A stretch of DNA of 64,000 bases from Sorghum bicolor (GCF_000003195.3 NC_012876.2:61374407-61438406), one strand, 5' to 3'. Shown: positions 44,592 to 57,152, counted from the stretch's first letter. Notes: a model not told the origin generated them from the letters alone. Numbers and translations: made by a program.

Positions 44592-46082
44592 TTATTTTTC
44601 ATGCTCTGATTTCGTCGGGTCGAGAACATGTCCCATGAAGACGATGACACGAGACACCTCCTCCACCACAAAGAACACAAACGGATGGTCAGCGACAAAA
44701 TTCACAGGCAGCCTACTAGAACGACAGAGCTTTTTCATCACGCAAGCAGTAGAGGCCGCTGCTTCTGTCCCTTCCTCGTTCACCTCGATGACCGCCTTGT
44801 GGAAAACATGCTCCAATACCAGGCCATTCTCGCGCTGCTCCAGCATCTCAGACAGGTCGGCAGTGCCAAAGGCGGCCTTGATCCCCATGTCCTCTAGAAC
44901 GCCATTGATTCTGCTGGAGAAGGAGAGCTTGAACTTGGGCAGTCGCAACTCGCCAACCTTGACGCGTCGCCTCGGCATGTGGTCCCACAGGAAGCTAGGG
45001 TGGGAGGCCACCATGTCCATGAGGTTCTGCAGGCCGTCGTGCGCGTCCGGGAGGAAGACGCACATCGAGAACCGAGGGTGCTCGTCAGAGTTGTGGCCGT
45101 CTTGTTGCTTAGAATTACGACCGCTCAGATGTCTGTCTGCTTTCCGCCGGTGTGTCTCGTAGGCTAGCTTGAGCACCTTGAACCCGTCGAACACTGCCAC
45201 GGCATGATCCTTCCGGCTGCGCATGAACGGCGTGAGCACGTGGCTGCCGTCGAGCCGCTGGAAGCGTCTGATCTCGGTGTCCTTCTTGGGGAAGGGCACG
45301 GACCACTTGCCCTTGAAGTAGATGGCGTTGGCAAGCACTAGGGCAGTATCAGAGCTTACGGAACCTTGAGGAAGGATTGAGGTGATGAGACCCTTCGTGG
45401 CTTTCGAAACCCATCTGTTGATTTTCTCTCTTGCCTTCTCTGGCTGCATGCATTATTATTTCATTGATTAATTCACAGATCGATTAGCATAGAATATATA
45501 GCACGGACGCATGCACTAGCCACTAGCTGAAGCAATATTCAGATCTAATTCCCGTCGTTGATGTCCCTGTATTTACATTGATAAATATATAACAGGTAAA
45601 TCAAGGAAAACTGACCTTGTTCACGAAATCAGCGGCGTGCGTCTCGGCCTTGTAGGATTGAACGGCGGCAGCTCTGTAAGCCGGCTTCAGCGCCATCATC
45701 TTCTCGTGCCAGAGCGCGCACGCGAACGCGACACGCGGCGCACTACCGGTCTCGGAGTGGTCGGCGAGGGCGCGCTCCACCACGGCACTGACGAACTCGG
45801 CGATCTCGTCGCGCGACGTCGCGCCGAGCGTGGCCAGCACCTCGTCCAGGGTGGTGCCACGTGCCCCGGCCGCCAGTAGGGCTAGCGCGGCATAGATGGA
45901 CAGCGGCGAGAAGACGATGTTTTGGCCGCCACCGCCGACGACGCCGGCGCCCTTATCAGCGCCGGCGAGGTGCTTCGCCAGGCGGAGCGCAAACGCTGTC
46001 AGGCCAGACGCCGCCGTCCCACGCGCCCTCTTGCTTGGCCTGGCCTGGCCGCCGCCGCCTCCTCTTCGATGCTGCCGTCCAT
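44592..46082 (-). CDS. Serpin-Z-type serine protease inhibitor with N-terminal frameshift
   Basis: Two exons on the minus strand: 46082-45616 and 45443-44592 (single intron, GT-AG, position as in plant serpins). From the Ala/Leu-rich SGLTAFALRLAKHLAG onward the serpin body is open to the stop (exon 2 gives 283 aa). It shows IVFSPLSIYAALALLAAGA, the LANAIYFKGKW strand, the hinge EVNEEGTEAAAST, a reactive loop up to LCRSSRLPVNF, then ADHPFVFFV and GHVLDPTKSE. Family role: suicide inhibition of serine or cysteine proteases in the cytosol or vacuole. The oddity is the start. The only suitable ATG (46080-46082) is out of frame with the body; the two frames would meet if the 5-bp unit TGGCC, present three times at 46036-46050, were there twice. 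The next in-frame Met lies inside the body at 45840. Either a null allele/recent pseudogene, a sequence error, or an unseen upstream start. Confidence 0.82.
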
Positions 46083-46147
46083 ACTGTGTTGGTTATTGGA
46101 GATGGAAGCAAATATAAGACGACGCACGATTAGCCTATATTTGTAGG

Positions 46148-46158
46148 ATATATAAGGC
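46148..46158 (-). promoter_or_regulatory. Possible TATA box of the serpin gene
   Basis: Minus-strand TTATATATCC about 70 bp upstream of the serpin ATG. Confidence 0.4.
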
Positions 46159-46292
46159 CAATCGTTTCATTAGAGTTTTTGCAATTAAATATGTCTGTAT
46201 TAATAAAAAGATAGATGATAAAAGTTTTATGAAAATAGAGAGAGTTTCATCTTCATAAAACTTTCTGCATTGTTTCTAATATAGATGTGTTA

Positions 46293-46498
46293 GGTCACTC
46301 ACAATGCAGACTCTATCATAGAGTCTAAAGTTATTTATTACCTCGAACAATGTGGACTTGAAGTCTAAATAAGACTTGAAGTCTTATTTTTTCTACCTCT
46401 TTCTTCAATAAATATGCTGCCACATCAGCAAAATACCATAAATAATATGTAATTAAGTGTCTTGGACTCTGTGATAGAGTCTTGCATTGTGAGTGCCC
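46293..46498. repeat. MITE with GGNCACTCACAATGCA ends, 5' of the serpin gene
   Basis: Starts GGTCACTCACAATGCAGACTCTATC after TTA and ends with the inverse GATAGAGTCTTGCATTGTGAGTGCCC. 206 bp with long near-perfect terminal inverted repeats. About 210 bp upstream of the serpin start. Confidence 0.7.
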
Positions 46499-46586
46499 AA
46501 ACTAGGTCATAAAACGGCACTAAGGATGGCCTAACATATTTGCTCTCTTAATCCGTCAAACGTTTTGTGGTCGTCCGATAGGTTTA

Positions 46587-46870
46587 GGGCACTCCCAATG
46601 CAAAAACCATCATGGTTTCTATAGACATTAATTACAGTGCCACCTAAGCATTTTGCTGACATGGCAAGATAGTTATTGAAGAGAGAGAGCAAAAATCCTA
46701 ACTTAGAAAACATGTCTACACCAAATCCAAGATGATTGGTTAAGAATGGAGAGAGAATAAATGTGATTGGATATAAAAATATTATATAGAAACTATCCAT
46801 TAGGACTATAGTTTCTATATATAATGTCTATAAAAATTAAAACTATACCTAGTTTGTATCATTGGGAATG
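46587..46870. repeat. MITE with GGGCACTCCCAATG ends
   Basis: Starts GGGCACTCCCAATGCAAAAACC after TTA and ends TTTGTATCATTGGGAATG, imperfect inverted repeats. Shares the TTTGCTGACATGGCAAGATAGTTATTGAAGAGAGAG block with related elements in the window. Confidence 0.55.
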
Positions 46871-48776
46871 GATGCCGAGGTGGCCAGTGGGCGTGTCCCC
46901 CACGCATGGTCCAGCAGCGCGCCGCCACCACACATCTGCCCTCATCCCGGTGGCGGCAACCAGCCACATATCGGTCTAATATTCACTAACATGCATGTCA
47001 TATGTGTTAACATGTTAACATGCATATTTGGTGATTAGTAGTTTTATGAACATATCAATTTATAGACATTTCTCACATAAACTGAAAACGGGACGAAAAA
47101 ACGAAATAAATACGAGTCAATTCCAGATGAAAACGGGACCCGGTGGAAACAGGCAGGAAAAACCCTCTCCCGTTTTCAAATACAGAAATAGGCTGAACAA
47201 AATAGAAAACATGACGAAAAAACAGAATAATATGGGTTAATTCCGGATGAAAATGGGACCTAGGGGAGATGGGCAAGAAAACCCCTCTCCATTTTCAAAT
47301 ACAAATATTTCACATGTTTTAAGCTTGTCATAGAATTGTATAAAATAAGGAATATATTATTTTTAAACATGGAAGTATTTTGCCCCTGACTAAATATTAC
47401 TAAAAAAATAACCACAATAAGCTAAACTCTGCACTAATTTATTTTTCTTCCAAGGGTAAAATCATCATCTTTTCTCTAACTTAACATCGTTAAGACTCAA
47501 AAAAATTAGAAGGGCCATATAAGGAACTAAAGATAGCTCTCTGGTCAAAAAGGTAACTTCAAAAATAAAAAGGCCAAGAAAGGAAACATAACTTTTTTTA
47601 GGGCTGAGAAAATAATTCTCTGTAAAAGAAAATTTTCGAACCATAGTATGAAAATGTTCCAAACAAACGGGAAAAATGCCTTAGCCATAGTAAGAACTAA
47701 GACGACGTTCCATCAGAATTACTACGAAAAGTTTATTGAGAAATCAAAATAAGTTTTGTTGGGCCAAATCCAAATTCCTGTCTGGGCTGACAACAAATGA
47801 GGGGCAAGAAAAGTGGAAGAGCTCCGCCCATGGGCCAACAGACAAAGCATGCTTGAAGTGGCCCAACGGGAAGGAAAAGGAAAGCATGCATGGGCCACAG
47901 CCCACAGGATAAGAAAAAGGCGGACGTGCAGAGTGAGTGATAAACAGCAGCTACCACAGTGCCACACACTTTGGCGACAGCTGCTATGCTACCAGTTTTT
48001 CAATGATTAAAAAAAAAAAGCTGTCGTCTACAGTAGCATTTCAGGGACTCTCCGAGGATACATACATACTACCTGACATGTTCTCGTCGTGTCAACTCGA
48101 TCAAACACCAGTGCACAGGCCATCGCATGCTTGATACGAGCCAGCCAGCTAGCCACCCTGACCCTGGGGCTGTTGCGGATCATGCTGCAACAGCGGCGAC
48201 ACCCAACAAACTACAAGTTCGATCGGCAACTACAGGAACAGGACGAGCTCAGATCTGGTCGATCGATCAACCGACCGACCCATATATCTATCATTCCATC
48301 CCTCCCCACACAAATTAATTAATAAAAGCCCCACCACCTCCGAGCATCCTAGCTCACCGGCCGGCAGGAGCTCACCGGCGGCTGCCCGTGCCGTCGCTGT
48401 TCCATCAACGTGCGCGTTGCCGGCCGGGGAGCCCGGGACCAGCCGGCCTCTCGGGCCATGTTCGCTTAAATTTATCTGCTGAATTTGTCAGTGTCACTGG
48501 AAGATGATCGATGCGTCCTCGGAAGGGCTAGCTACCTCCAGCTGCTGCTGCCGGCCGGTCACCGATCTTTTCCCTTGAAACATTGCCTGCACACGTTCCG
48601 TTGTTTCGTTCGTTGGTTCAGGTGCAGCCTTCAGGGGCAAGCGTGCATGTGCGCCGGGGAAAGCCAAGCTCCCCCCGGCCTGCATCTGCTGGGTCGAGGG
48701 ACGATAGATCCCTGCAAGTTGTCGTCGTTCCTGTCATACGCTGGCGCCGTTTATGGTTGGGTATCGTTATCACTTA
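46871..48776. other. Intergenic, no gene seen
   Basis: Contains a short near-direct repeat pair (about 47080-47170 and 47205-47300, both with CGGGACCNGGTGGA/AAAACCCCTCTCC-like words). No recognisable protein or RNA gene. Confidence 0.55.
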
Positions 48777-49012
48777 GGTCTTGTTTAGATGTAAAAAGTT
48801 TCTGAATTTCGCTACTGTAGCATTTTCGTTTGTTTGTGGCGAATATTATCCAATCATGGACTAACTAGAATCAAAAGATTCGTCTTGCGGTTTACACTGT
48901 GCAATTAGTTTTTGTTTCGTCTATATTTAATGTTTTATGCATGTGCCGAAAAATTCGATGTGATGGAAAATTTTGAAAACTTTTTGGTTTTTGGGGTGAA
49001 GTAAACCAGGCC
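48777..49012 (+). repeat. Complete Tourist-like MITE with TTA target duplication
   Basis: GGTCTTGTTTAGATG begins after TTA and GTGAAGTAAACCAGGCC ends before TTA; the internal blocks are complete but the two ends have diverged from each other. Confidence 0.72.
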
Positions 49013-49487
49013 TTACTTGCTCACACGCACTCTGCCGAACGCCCTGAAATTATATCGATCGTCTAATCGATGCGTGCTTTCTGACGAGACGAGACGATAG
49101 CATGCATTACCTGCTGACAGTGCCATATGCACACACACGTAACATGGGCGAGAGGGAGCGGATGCTCAGATTTGCTAACAAACTTTGTGCCAGTTGGCTA
49201 TACGTCGCTTCATCATTCCCTACATACGACTGATCAATGCACGACTACGACGCTGTCTGAAGACCAACAAAATTAAATCTATGACGCAATGCATGCGGAG
49301 ATTGATGAGAGTAGCAAAAGAAACGTATAGCTTTCACTTTGCATATAGTAGCTAGCTAGCTAGCCCCATGCATGCATGTATTGGTTCCATTCCAGGCCCG
49401 ATGACAGGGACGTCACACGAGACGAGGTTCATCGGTCAGGCGACGAAAAACTCGAAGCTTTGTTTGAAAAACTTGAAGCTCGTTAGC

Positions 49488-49749
49488 AGTGGCGGATCAA
49501 AAACGGACCAAGAGAGGAGCTAAATAACATAGCTAATTTTTTTTTCTCGCTCAATCCAGTACACTAATAGATATAGCTAAAATTGATAATTTAATATTAA
49601 TTCAAAGTGCTCAAAAGCAAAGATTCATAAAATAAACATAGAAAAATATCAAATTCATGAAGTCTTTTGCTAAAAAGAAAATCTGCTAAAAAAAATTTTA
49701 GTCCAAGAGGGGGGCTGCAGCCACCTCAGCCCCCCTTGAGTCCGCCAAT
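49488..49749. mobile_element. hAT-like MITE, (C)AGTGGCGGA ends
   Basis: Starts (C)AGTGGCGGATC and ends GAGTCCGCCAAT(G). CTCGTTAG stands on both sides, an 8-bp duplication that can be stretched to 10 bp (GCTCGTTAGC at 49478-49487 and 49750-49759). About 262 bp, AT-rich interior, no ORF. It interrupts a CTCG-rich element whose sequence continues at 49760. Confidence 0.72.
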
Positions 49750-49759
49750 GCTCGTTAGC

Positions 49760-50125
49760 TCGTTTGGATCGTGGCTGGCTCCACTTAGCTCGGCTCGGCT
49801 TGTTAAGATAATAAGTCAACTCGAGTCAGCTCGCGAGCCACTCGCGAGCCAAACGAGCTACAATATTAGAAAAAAATTATCATAATCTATACTAGTTTTG
49901 TATTACTTCATATCTTACACTTTATAAATAGTTGATATGTTAACTCATATAAATATTTTATTGGACTTAAGACATTTGGATATATTATTATTATATTATT
50001 ATTATTTTTAAGCTTTAAATAAATATAAATATTATATTTTATATATTTTTTATACATGGTTCGCGAGTTTAATGAGCTAACTCGAGTTTTTAAGGAGCCA
50101 AGCCGAGCTAGCTCGTTATCGAGAA
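49760..50125. repeat. CTCG-rich inverted-repeat element, host of the insertion at 49488
   Basis: The left part has many GAGCTCG/GCTCGGCTCG and TCGCGAGCCA words. The right part holds their inverses (GGTTCGCGAGTTTAATGAGCTAACTCGAG, AGCCGAGCTAGCTCG). The centre is almost pure A/T. This architecture matches the hAT-like elements at 10827 and 16435. Confidence 0.45.
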
Positions 50126-50499
50126 CCAAAGAAGGTACACTGACCAAGTGAAATCATCGATCACACCTACAACTGCTGCAAGGACGACGACTGCCGTCCT
50201 AAGAAGCAATCAAGCAAAGCCTCTTATTTTGACAACCGGAAAAGGTCGATCCATGCGTGCATGCAATGCATGCCCCTGCGAACCTATCATGCATATCCAC
50301 CTCTAGCTAGTAGCTTGCCCCGGGTCCCGTGATGAAACAACAAGGCCAATGATTTGCAGGTATAGCTACTAGCTAGCTGAGCATGCATGCCACACCCACA
50401 GCTCGACACATCGGCAACAATCCAAAGCTGAGGGACTGTGGCCTGGCTTTCGGCACAGTCGGATCGCTGATCCGTCACTTCGATCGCCCGGTGTGTCTG

Positions 50500-50720
50500 A
50501 GGCCATGTTTGGTTCACTCCTATAAATTTTATCGCCTACTGGATCATCTAATGTTTTAGCACATGCATAAAATATTAAATATAAACTATTTACAAAACTA
50601 AAAAAATAACTAAAGAATAATTTGTGAGACAAATTTTTTAAATCTAATTAATCTATGATTGAATACTAATTATCAAATAAAATGAAAATACTGCAGTACC
50701 TATTAAACTTTAACACTGGC
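50500..50720. repeat. Diverged MITE, GGCCATGTTTGGTTCAC end
   Basis: GGCCATGTTTGGTTCACTCCTATAAATTT left end, an AGCACATGCATAAAATATTAAATATAAAC block and a degraded right end near GTACCTATTAAACTTTAACAC. Confidence 0.45.
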
Positions 50721-50878
50721 ATGATCAAGGAGAGGAGTGAACGAGGCAGCAAGCGATCGATCGAGAGAATGATCATCGGCAGGGCAGGCAGGCATGCACG
50801 CACACGCACCACCACCAGCAACCAATCATTCGTGTGGCGCCTTGGACTGGCCTCGATCATCGCCGCTGTCAGATTTAG

Positions 50879-51112
50879 GCCTTGTTTACTTCCCGAAATG
50901 AAAATTTTCGTGACACTTTCGTTTGTTTGTGGTAATTATTGTCTAACCATAGACTAACTAGGCTCAAAAGATTCGTCTCGTCAATTTCGACCAAACTGTG
51001 CAATTAGTTTTTATTTTCATTTATATTTAATACTCCATGTATGTGTCTAAAGATTCGATGTGACAGGGAATCTTAAAAAATTTTGCGTTTTTAGGTGGAA
51101 GTAAACAAGGCC
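50879..51112 (+). repeat. Complete Tourist-like MITE with TTA target duplication
   Basis: GGCCTTGTTTACTTCCC begins after TTA and GGAAGTAAACAAGGCC ends before TTA. The terminal repeats match over about 16 bp with the TTTACTTCC variant tip. Confidence 0.8.
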
Positions 51113-52150
51113 TTAGCCATCTCGGTCCGGCACTCCGGCCGCTTCCAGCTGCTTTCTCCAACGGGAGCTAGCTATTAGGGCCGGGGCCGGGACGGCCGGC
51201 TACTAGTGCTCATGGAATTGGAGGTGCAGTGCTGCAAGGGCAGATGACGTTGCAGATAAGAGCCGGCGTACGTGAAAAGACTCTTTTGGAGGCAACGATG
51301 ATGATCGACGACCAACGAGGGAGTTGCATTCACTGAATGACTGAACTCTCAGATTCCACGCACCTAATAACAGCCTCATCACGTAATAACCCGCCATGCA
51401 TGCGGTCGAACAGTGTACAGCGTCGTAGTAACTAATTAACAAAAGCGCCGTGACAAAGTGCTTAATTAATCAGTGGGGTTTTGCAGAGGATTGTGAACAC
51501 CACGTGCCATGTTTAATTACTTTCGATCGGGCGGCTGCGGCTACTAGATATAGTTTGGTTGCGCCGACTTAGCCTATAAGTGCTCGCTTTTCTCTCGGCT
51601 GCTTACAGTTTCAGTGATGATATACTCCTACATTACATGCATGCATGGCCATCGATAACGACTCATTTTTTTTTATTACTTTGTCAATCTCAAGACTTCA
51701 TGTCCGTCTTTCGAAGATGCTTATATAGGTTATAGTATGTGCATGCATGTCCACGTGTGATGTGTCCTTTGACCGTCGTTTTATGTTTGTACTTCCTTAT
51801 TTCCTGTTTTTAATAAAGTACACAAAACAACCCATTATTAAGATTAAAACTTGTTAATTCTTGGTGAACACACCACTCCTAAAATTATTTTCTAAAGACA
51901 ACTATGACTCGCAGCTGCCTGCCTAACTCTAAAAATGGACTCCATTTCTAAAGGGGCTAGAGATTAATTTCAAGATGCGGTTAGGTATCACCTCTAGACG
52001 GAGCGGTAGAGGAGAATATCCTAGCTGTCTATATGAATGGTAAAACGTTCACATTCCTTCGAGCGCACTTACTAGCTAGCTGAGCTATGTGACACATGTG
52101 ACTATACAACTAACGCTATTCTATTACCTACATATTTTAAATCTTATACA
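51113..52150. other. Intergenic, no gene seen
   Basis: No frame or RNA motif could be supported; sequence is moderately AT-rich with scattered CATGCATG words. Confidence 0.55.
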
Positions 52151-52680
52151 ATATATTTGACACTTAAAACAATTTGAAATGAAAAATTTATTAATTGCAA
52201 AGTTGTAGATCTCATCGAGTACTACAACTTTGATATTGACTTTGTCTCAATTCAACATTGTCAGTCATCTCAAATCTATTATGAGATATTGACTTTGATA
52301 TTGACTTTGTCTCAATTCAACATTGTCAGTCATCTCAAATCTATTCTGAGAACTTATATTGGATATTTGGACTTGTAAACCATCTCAAATTAAAATTTTG
52401 TCAAATACAAAGGTTTAGATCTCTTTAAGCTTTATACTTTTGATGTAAGGTTTACCTTAATCCGATCTTATATAAAAAAGTTATGATTTTTTATGCAAAA
52501 CAACTACCATTGTTTGTTGAAGCCAGTGACACTACGAGTTCAATACACGAACCGATAGTGATAGTTCACCTAGAACTGCTGGTTGTGCTATCACTATTGG
52601 TTAAAACCATGAACCTGAAGTGATACTCTATCACTGTCGGTTCCAACAACCTGGCAATGAAGCATGGAGCTTAGGAGAGA
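52150..52680. mobile_element. CACTA-like (En/Spm) transposon remnant
   Basis: CACTACGAGTTC at 52530 resembles a CACTA terminus. It is followed by the subterminal word ACCGA(C/T)AGTGATAG in both orientations (about 52551, 52586, 52628). Upstream, 52200-52500 holds AGTTGTAGATCTCATCGAGTACTACAACTTTG, a stretch common in grass CACTA elements, and a 65-bp tandem duplication (52232-52296 and from 52297). The partner terminus was not found. Confidence 0.5.
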
Positions 52681-54200
52681 GGTTTGTGTAAGTTCACATA
52701 AATTATTCATGAAGAAGTTGCAACTGATAACTTAGAACATCCTTTTGGCGTGATCCAAGCTGCCCAATTACCTATGAGCACCCTCAATTGAATCATCATG
52801 TAAAACACCAATTCTTGTAGTATGTTTCGCCATCATACACCATGCAAACACTGTGGTATGAGGATGTGTGGTGAGCCAAATGGCATTTACCCCACAGGAC
52901 CAAAATTAAATAATATGGCTCCTTGAGCTAACACTAGGTTAGCCTGAGTGGTATCCATATCCTCCACTTTTAGAAACTTGGTCGATGACTCAGCATGAGC
53001 TACACAATAAATCCCGACTAGATTTCAAATGCAACCTTTTTTCTGAGTTGATCAGAGGCCAACCAATGCGATATTAGAGGAATACCATCATAATCCTTCC
53101 TTGGACCTTAACTAGTGGAGGGAGCATGGTGAGAACTATTTTTCCCAAATCCTGCCTTCGCCTTCTAGCACCACTTTGTCTTATGAAATATCCTCTCTTG
53201 AAAACTCTTGGCCTCCATCATGCCCTTCCTGTGTAGTTTTGCTTCCATTCTGTAGCCACAATCGCCCTCGCCCATGTAAATCCACACCAAGGGGCGAAAC
53301 CATAGCCTACCATTTTATAAAGTTCACGATCAAGAAGGAACCCTTATTCGACGATGAGATCTCATAGCCATCAATGGAGTGTATTCTTGACCCAATGTAA
53401 ACTTATTGGGGGAATTCATGGCACCAGAGTCCAAATTTGGCACCCTAGTCAATGTGGGGCTTCTTTCGGCAAAAGAGTTCATGGGATGACACACCACCAC
53501 TAGGAAGTAGTGCCCAACATCCAACACTGGTGAGATAGTTGTCTTGGTCCTCTATTATTGATCAAGGTTTCTTGGTGCCAACACATCTCTTCTTCCATGG
53601 GTTATTGCATTATTATCAAATTGAGCTACAACACCACAACCCGAATGAGGTGCTACTATTTCCGCTTTCGTCACTACATGCGAGTGTTTCTTGGGCATCA
53701 AATCCTACTTCATGCTCTGGAAGCATGTCTTTAAGGTGAAGACCCAACCAAATAAGTAAACCATGGGTATCATTGGTGGAGGTGAAATTTAGATGATGCC
53801 TAACATGGGGAGCAATATTTTGATATGTCGTTGATCTCATCCAACAAGGGTTGGCACTAAAATTAACAATGTTTGCTAATATACATGGTACTTCATTCTA
53901 GAGATGATACAAAGCATGGACTTGAGCTAGGAGAAGGTGGAGATCAAGCACCTCGAAGGGAGATCAAAAGGAGTATTGAAGACCCTAGAAGAGAAGCAAG
54001 AAGCCCAAGACATCAATGAAGAAAAGCGTAGACAAATGGACACACAAAAAATTCAACTCAGAATGGCACCAGAGTTATCTGGTGGGACAGTTCAAGGCAG
54101 GGAAGGAAGAAACCATGGCATACTTCCTATGTGGTCACCAGAGTGAATGTCTATTTGGTTTTTTGGTAATTAATGACAATAAATGTGGGCTATTGTTCTT
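52681..54200. other. Low-GC, ORF-poor block, probably decayed transposon coding DNA
   Basis: Codon-like sequence broken by many stops on both strands. Short minus-strand frames such as AHAESSTKFLKVEDMDTTQANL (about 52900-53010) look protein-derived but I do not recognise the family. Adjacent to the CACTA-like remnant, so it may be its interior. Confidence 0.35.
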
Positions 54201-55110
54201 CATGTGAGATGAAAGATAGGTTGCCTAGTCCCAAGCAAGACTTGAGCAACATGAGAGCCATGCAGATGAAATGACTCATGAACAATATAATGTGATGCAA
54301 AAGCTCACTTCCATCCTTCTTGTCTATAGTGTGGAACTACAAAACATTCTCTTGTGTTGCAACACAAAATCGTGAACGAGCCTATGCACATCAAGAGTCG
54401 TGACTTGACATGGCCCGATAGGTGCAGAGGTATATGTTTGGCTTGCATTTTACATTTCTCAATCTTACAATGAGTACACACAATAGCCACCTATTCAAAT
54501 TGAGTCAAGTCTCAATTTTTCATATGAAATCAATCCATCATGATGCCTAGCATTTCTTATGGCTTCTAGAATTTGTTTGATGTAATTAAAATATGGTTGG
54601 ATCAAAGTCCAATTAAAATCCAACAATAATAGCTAAATCGATCGCACAACGTAATAAGCTGTACGTCCCACTGCGACAGATATGTTTTGTTAGTAAAAAA
54701 AGGAGTGGACAAAGCACCGTGTTTTATGCAGGGAAAACAAGCTGGGACTCACCGTGCGCATGCGTTGTGCATCCAAGAAAAATAGATGAATTTTTTTCAA
54801 AAAAAAACATGAAGAAGAATAGATGAAATAATATCCAAGGTTTGAGGAGAATGAATTGCTCCCTTTAAAATCTTGCTAGTTTCATATCCCACGTTCCAAA
54901 CGGACCTGGACATCATCTTGGCATCAGAAATAAAAAGAGAGACAGCAGAAGCCTGTATGTCGTCAGAGATGAGATGCATGCATGTATGGAGAAAAAGAAA
55001 ACAAAGAAAAAGGAGTACCTCACCTGTAACTGCATGCACGCCCAGGTCGTTGCATCATGCGGCAGACGATCCGTGACCTAATATGTCAGCACACTCATCA
55101 GGATCATGGT

Positions 55111-55305
55111 TTCAGAAACATTGTCTCGGACCACAGCCATCCAAGCTATTCAAAAATAAGCAGTAGGTGCATAACTGTTTATTCCTCTCCGCTTCCCCGG
55201 CAAGATGTTGCTGTTCATCATGGAATGCTATTTCCATGGTAGCAGCAGCCAGTATATCTATATCATTGTAACCTTCCGCTTTGTCAGGAGCTGCATCTAG
55301 AGGGG
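55111..55305 (-). other. Unidentified open exon-like stretch
   Basis: On the minus strand, after a GATGCAG acceptor-like site, about 62 codons are open and acidic in composition (PDKAEGYNDIDILAAATMEI, then HDEQQHLAGEAERNKQL, then CTYCLFLNSLDGCGPRQCF and a stop). It could be the last exon of a decayed gene or a captured fragment. I do not recognise the protein and cannot find its upstream exon. Confidence 0.2.
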
Positions 55306-56472
55306 GGCAAAAACAAAATTTACCTTCTTCAGTTCCAAAAAAATATACAATCCAGGGCTCAAATTAACTCAAACTTTTTAAGTTTATTAACTAGCTAGAG
55401 ACCTTAAAATGTAATTAATGTTGATGTATTAAAATAGGTTTACAAAAAGAATTTTAAACATTTCTATATTTGATCAAATTTAAGATTAATTGACTCATCA
55501 AAAATCGAGAATTGACTCAGTGTTGAGCTGCATGTCTATTGAACTTCTAAATAAAGTGCACATACTCTGATCCAGTTTATAAGACATAGATTAGCATATC
55601 ATATATTTTCTTAAGTCGTTATAGTTTGACCCATTATTTTTTAATATTATATTGTTCATGATTATAAAACTTATGATTATTAGATAATGTATTTAATTAT
55701 AATTCTAACCATGTTATTGGTCAAAGATTTGTAAAGTTTGAATCTCAATGCGCTTTGAACTGGAGGGATAGTTTGTAACATTATAAACGGCAACGCAACC
55801 GCGAAGTTGTTGTTTTTTTTCGTGTGATAACAAAAACAAACCGAAGGTTGATGAGATGGAACATATCACCCAGAAAGTAGATGGGGCTCACCAATAGTGC
55901 TACACTAGTACAAATCCCTAACAACCTGCAATTTGCGATGCAATTGGGTACTACCAGACGAGGGAGAGGTAGATCTATTGGGGAAAGGCAAGCTTTCCTA
56001 AAGCAACATGGACCATGGATGACAACTAGTCCCTCTACTGTTCCAGGGATACAACAACTAAAAAACAGCACTGCCTGCTTGGGCATTTACGCAGTGAAGT
56101 TCCCTAGCGCTTGCCAGCCAAAATCAGTACTATGTGCAGCAGTGCCTGTAAATTTGACATTATCAAAGGAGTCTTACTTTTACTAATTGGACGGTCGTTA
56201 TTTTTGGAATAGTAGATAGAAGAGGCAAACAACCTAAAAAATGATAAATCAGCGAACAATATTTCAGCTATGGTTTTTCAGACCAACAAACACTTCTTTG
56301 TTACTTACCTTTATTATTATGAAAAAGTGTTTAGCAATGCACAGTTCTTAAATTATCCACCTCTTTTGTTTCAAAAAAAAAATTATCCACCTCTACCATA
56401 AAAAGACATCCTAAACTACAATATAAGTACCTACTGAGAGAGATTTTTTTATCCTTGGAAAGATATCAATAA
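55306..56472. other. Intergenic, no gene supported
   Basis: The 101-codon plus-strand frame at 55881-56186 and the minus-strand frame over it show no known domain. The rest is AT-rich. Confidence 0.45.
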
Positions 56473-56861
56473 GAGTCTGTTTGGCATAGCCTCACCACTA
56501 GCTTCATGAATTATTTGGTTTCACAACTTCATTTGGCACCGGTGGGCCCAAGCATGTCTACACGTTAGATTTGTCCCCACAGGGTTCGAGCGGGCTTGGC
56601 CGCTAGGGCACGCACGGATATGGCCCGAAGGAGTGAGGGCAAGCGTAGATGTCGTCGAATGGGAGTTTGAGGAAGAAGCGATAGAAGACCAAGAGGATAA
56701 GGAAGAAGAAGGGCATTATAGTCATTTTTTCTTTTTATCTATCATGTGAAACTGATTTGCCAAACAGGTCACCAAAATGGTTTTAGCTTCACGGTAGATC
56801 TGCTCATCGAGCGGAAGCAAAAAAAAATCACTAGAAGAGCTGAGCTATGCCAAATAATGCT
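56473..56861. repeat. MITE with TTTGGCATAGC ends and TAA target duplication
   Basis: Left end GAGTCTGTTTGGCATAGC and reverse complement of the right end AGCATTATTTGGCATAGCTC form inverted repeats; TAA is present at 56470-56472 and 56862-56864. 389 bp. Confidence 0.6.
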
Positions 56862-57152
56862 TAATTATAACTTGAGAGAGATACTAAAATTATCACATTG
56901 TAATTTCCTTACTAATTTTCTTACCGCCTAGTATATTCTTAAGGGACCCCAAAACACTTTCTTCTAAATAATCCTCCATTATCATTTTGAAACAATAACC
57001 AAGAAAAAACAAATACCTGCCTTATGAATTACCATATTTGTTATTTTAAAAAGAGTTAAACAAAAGTACATAGTTTCTGCTTCTAAATTATGTACTTATT
57101 CCATTAACAACAAAGGTAACCAGAAATACCCTTAATACTTGCTTCTAAGTTA

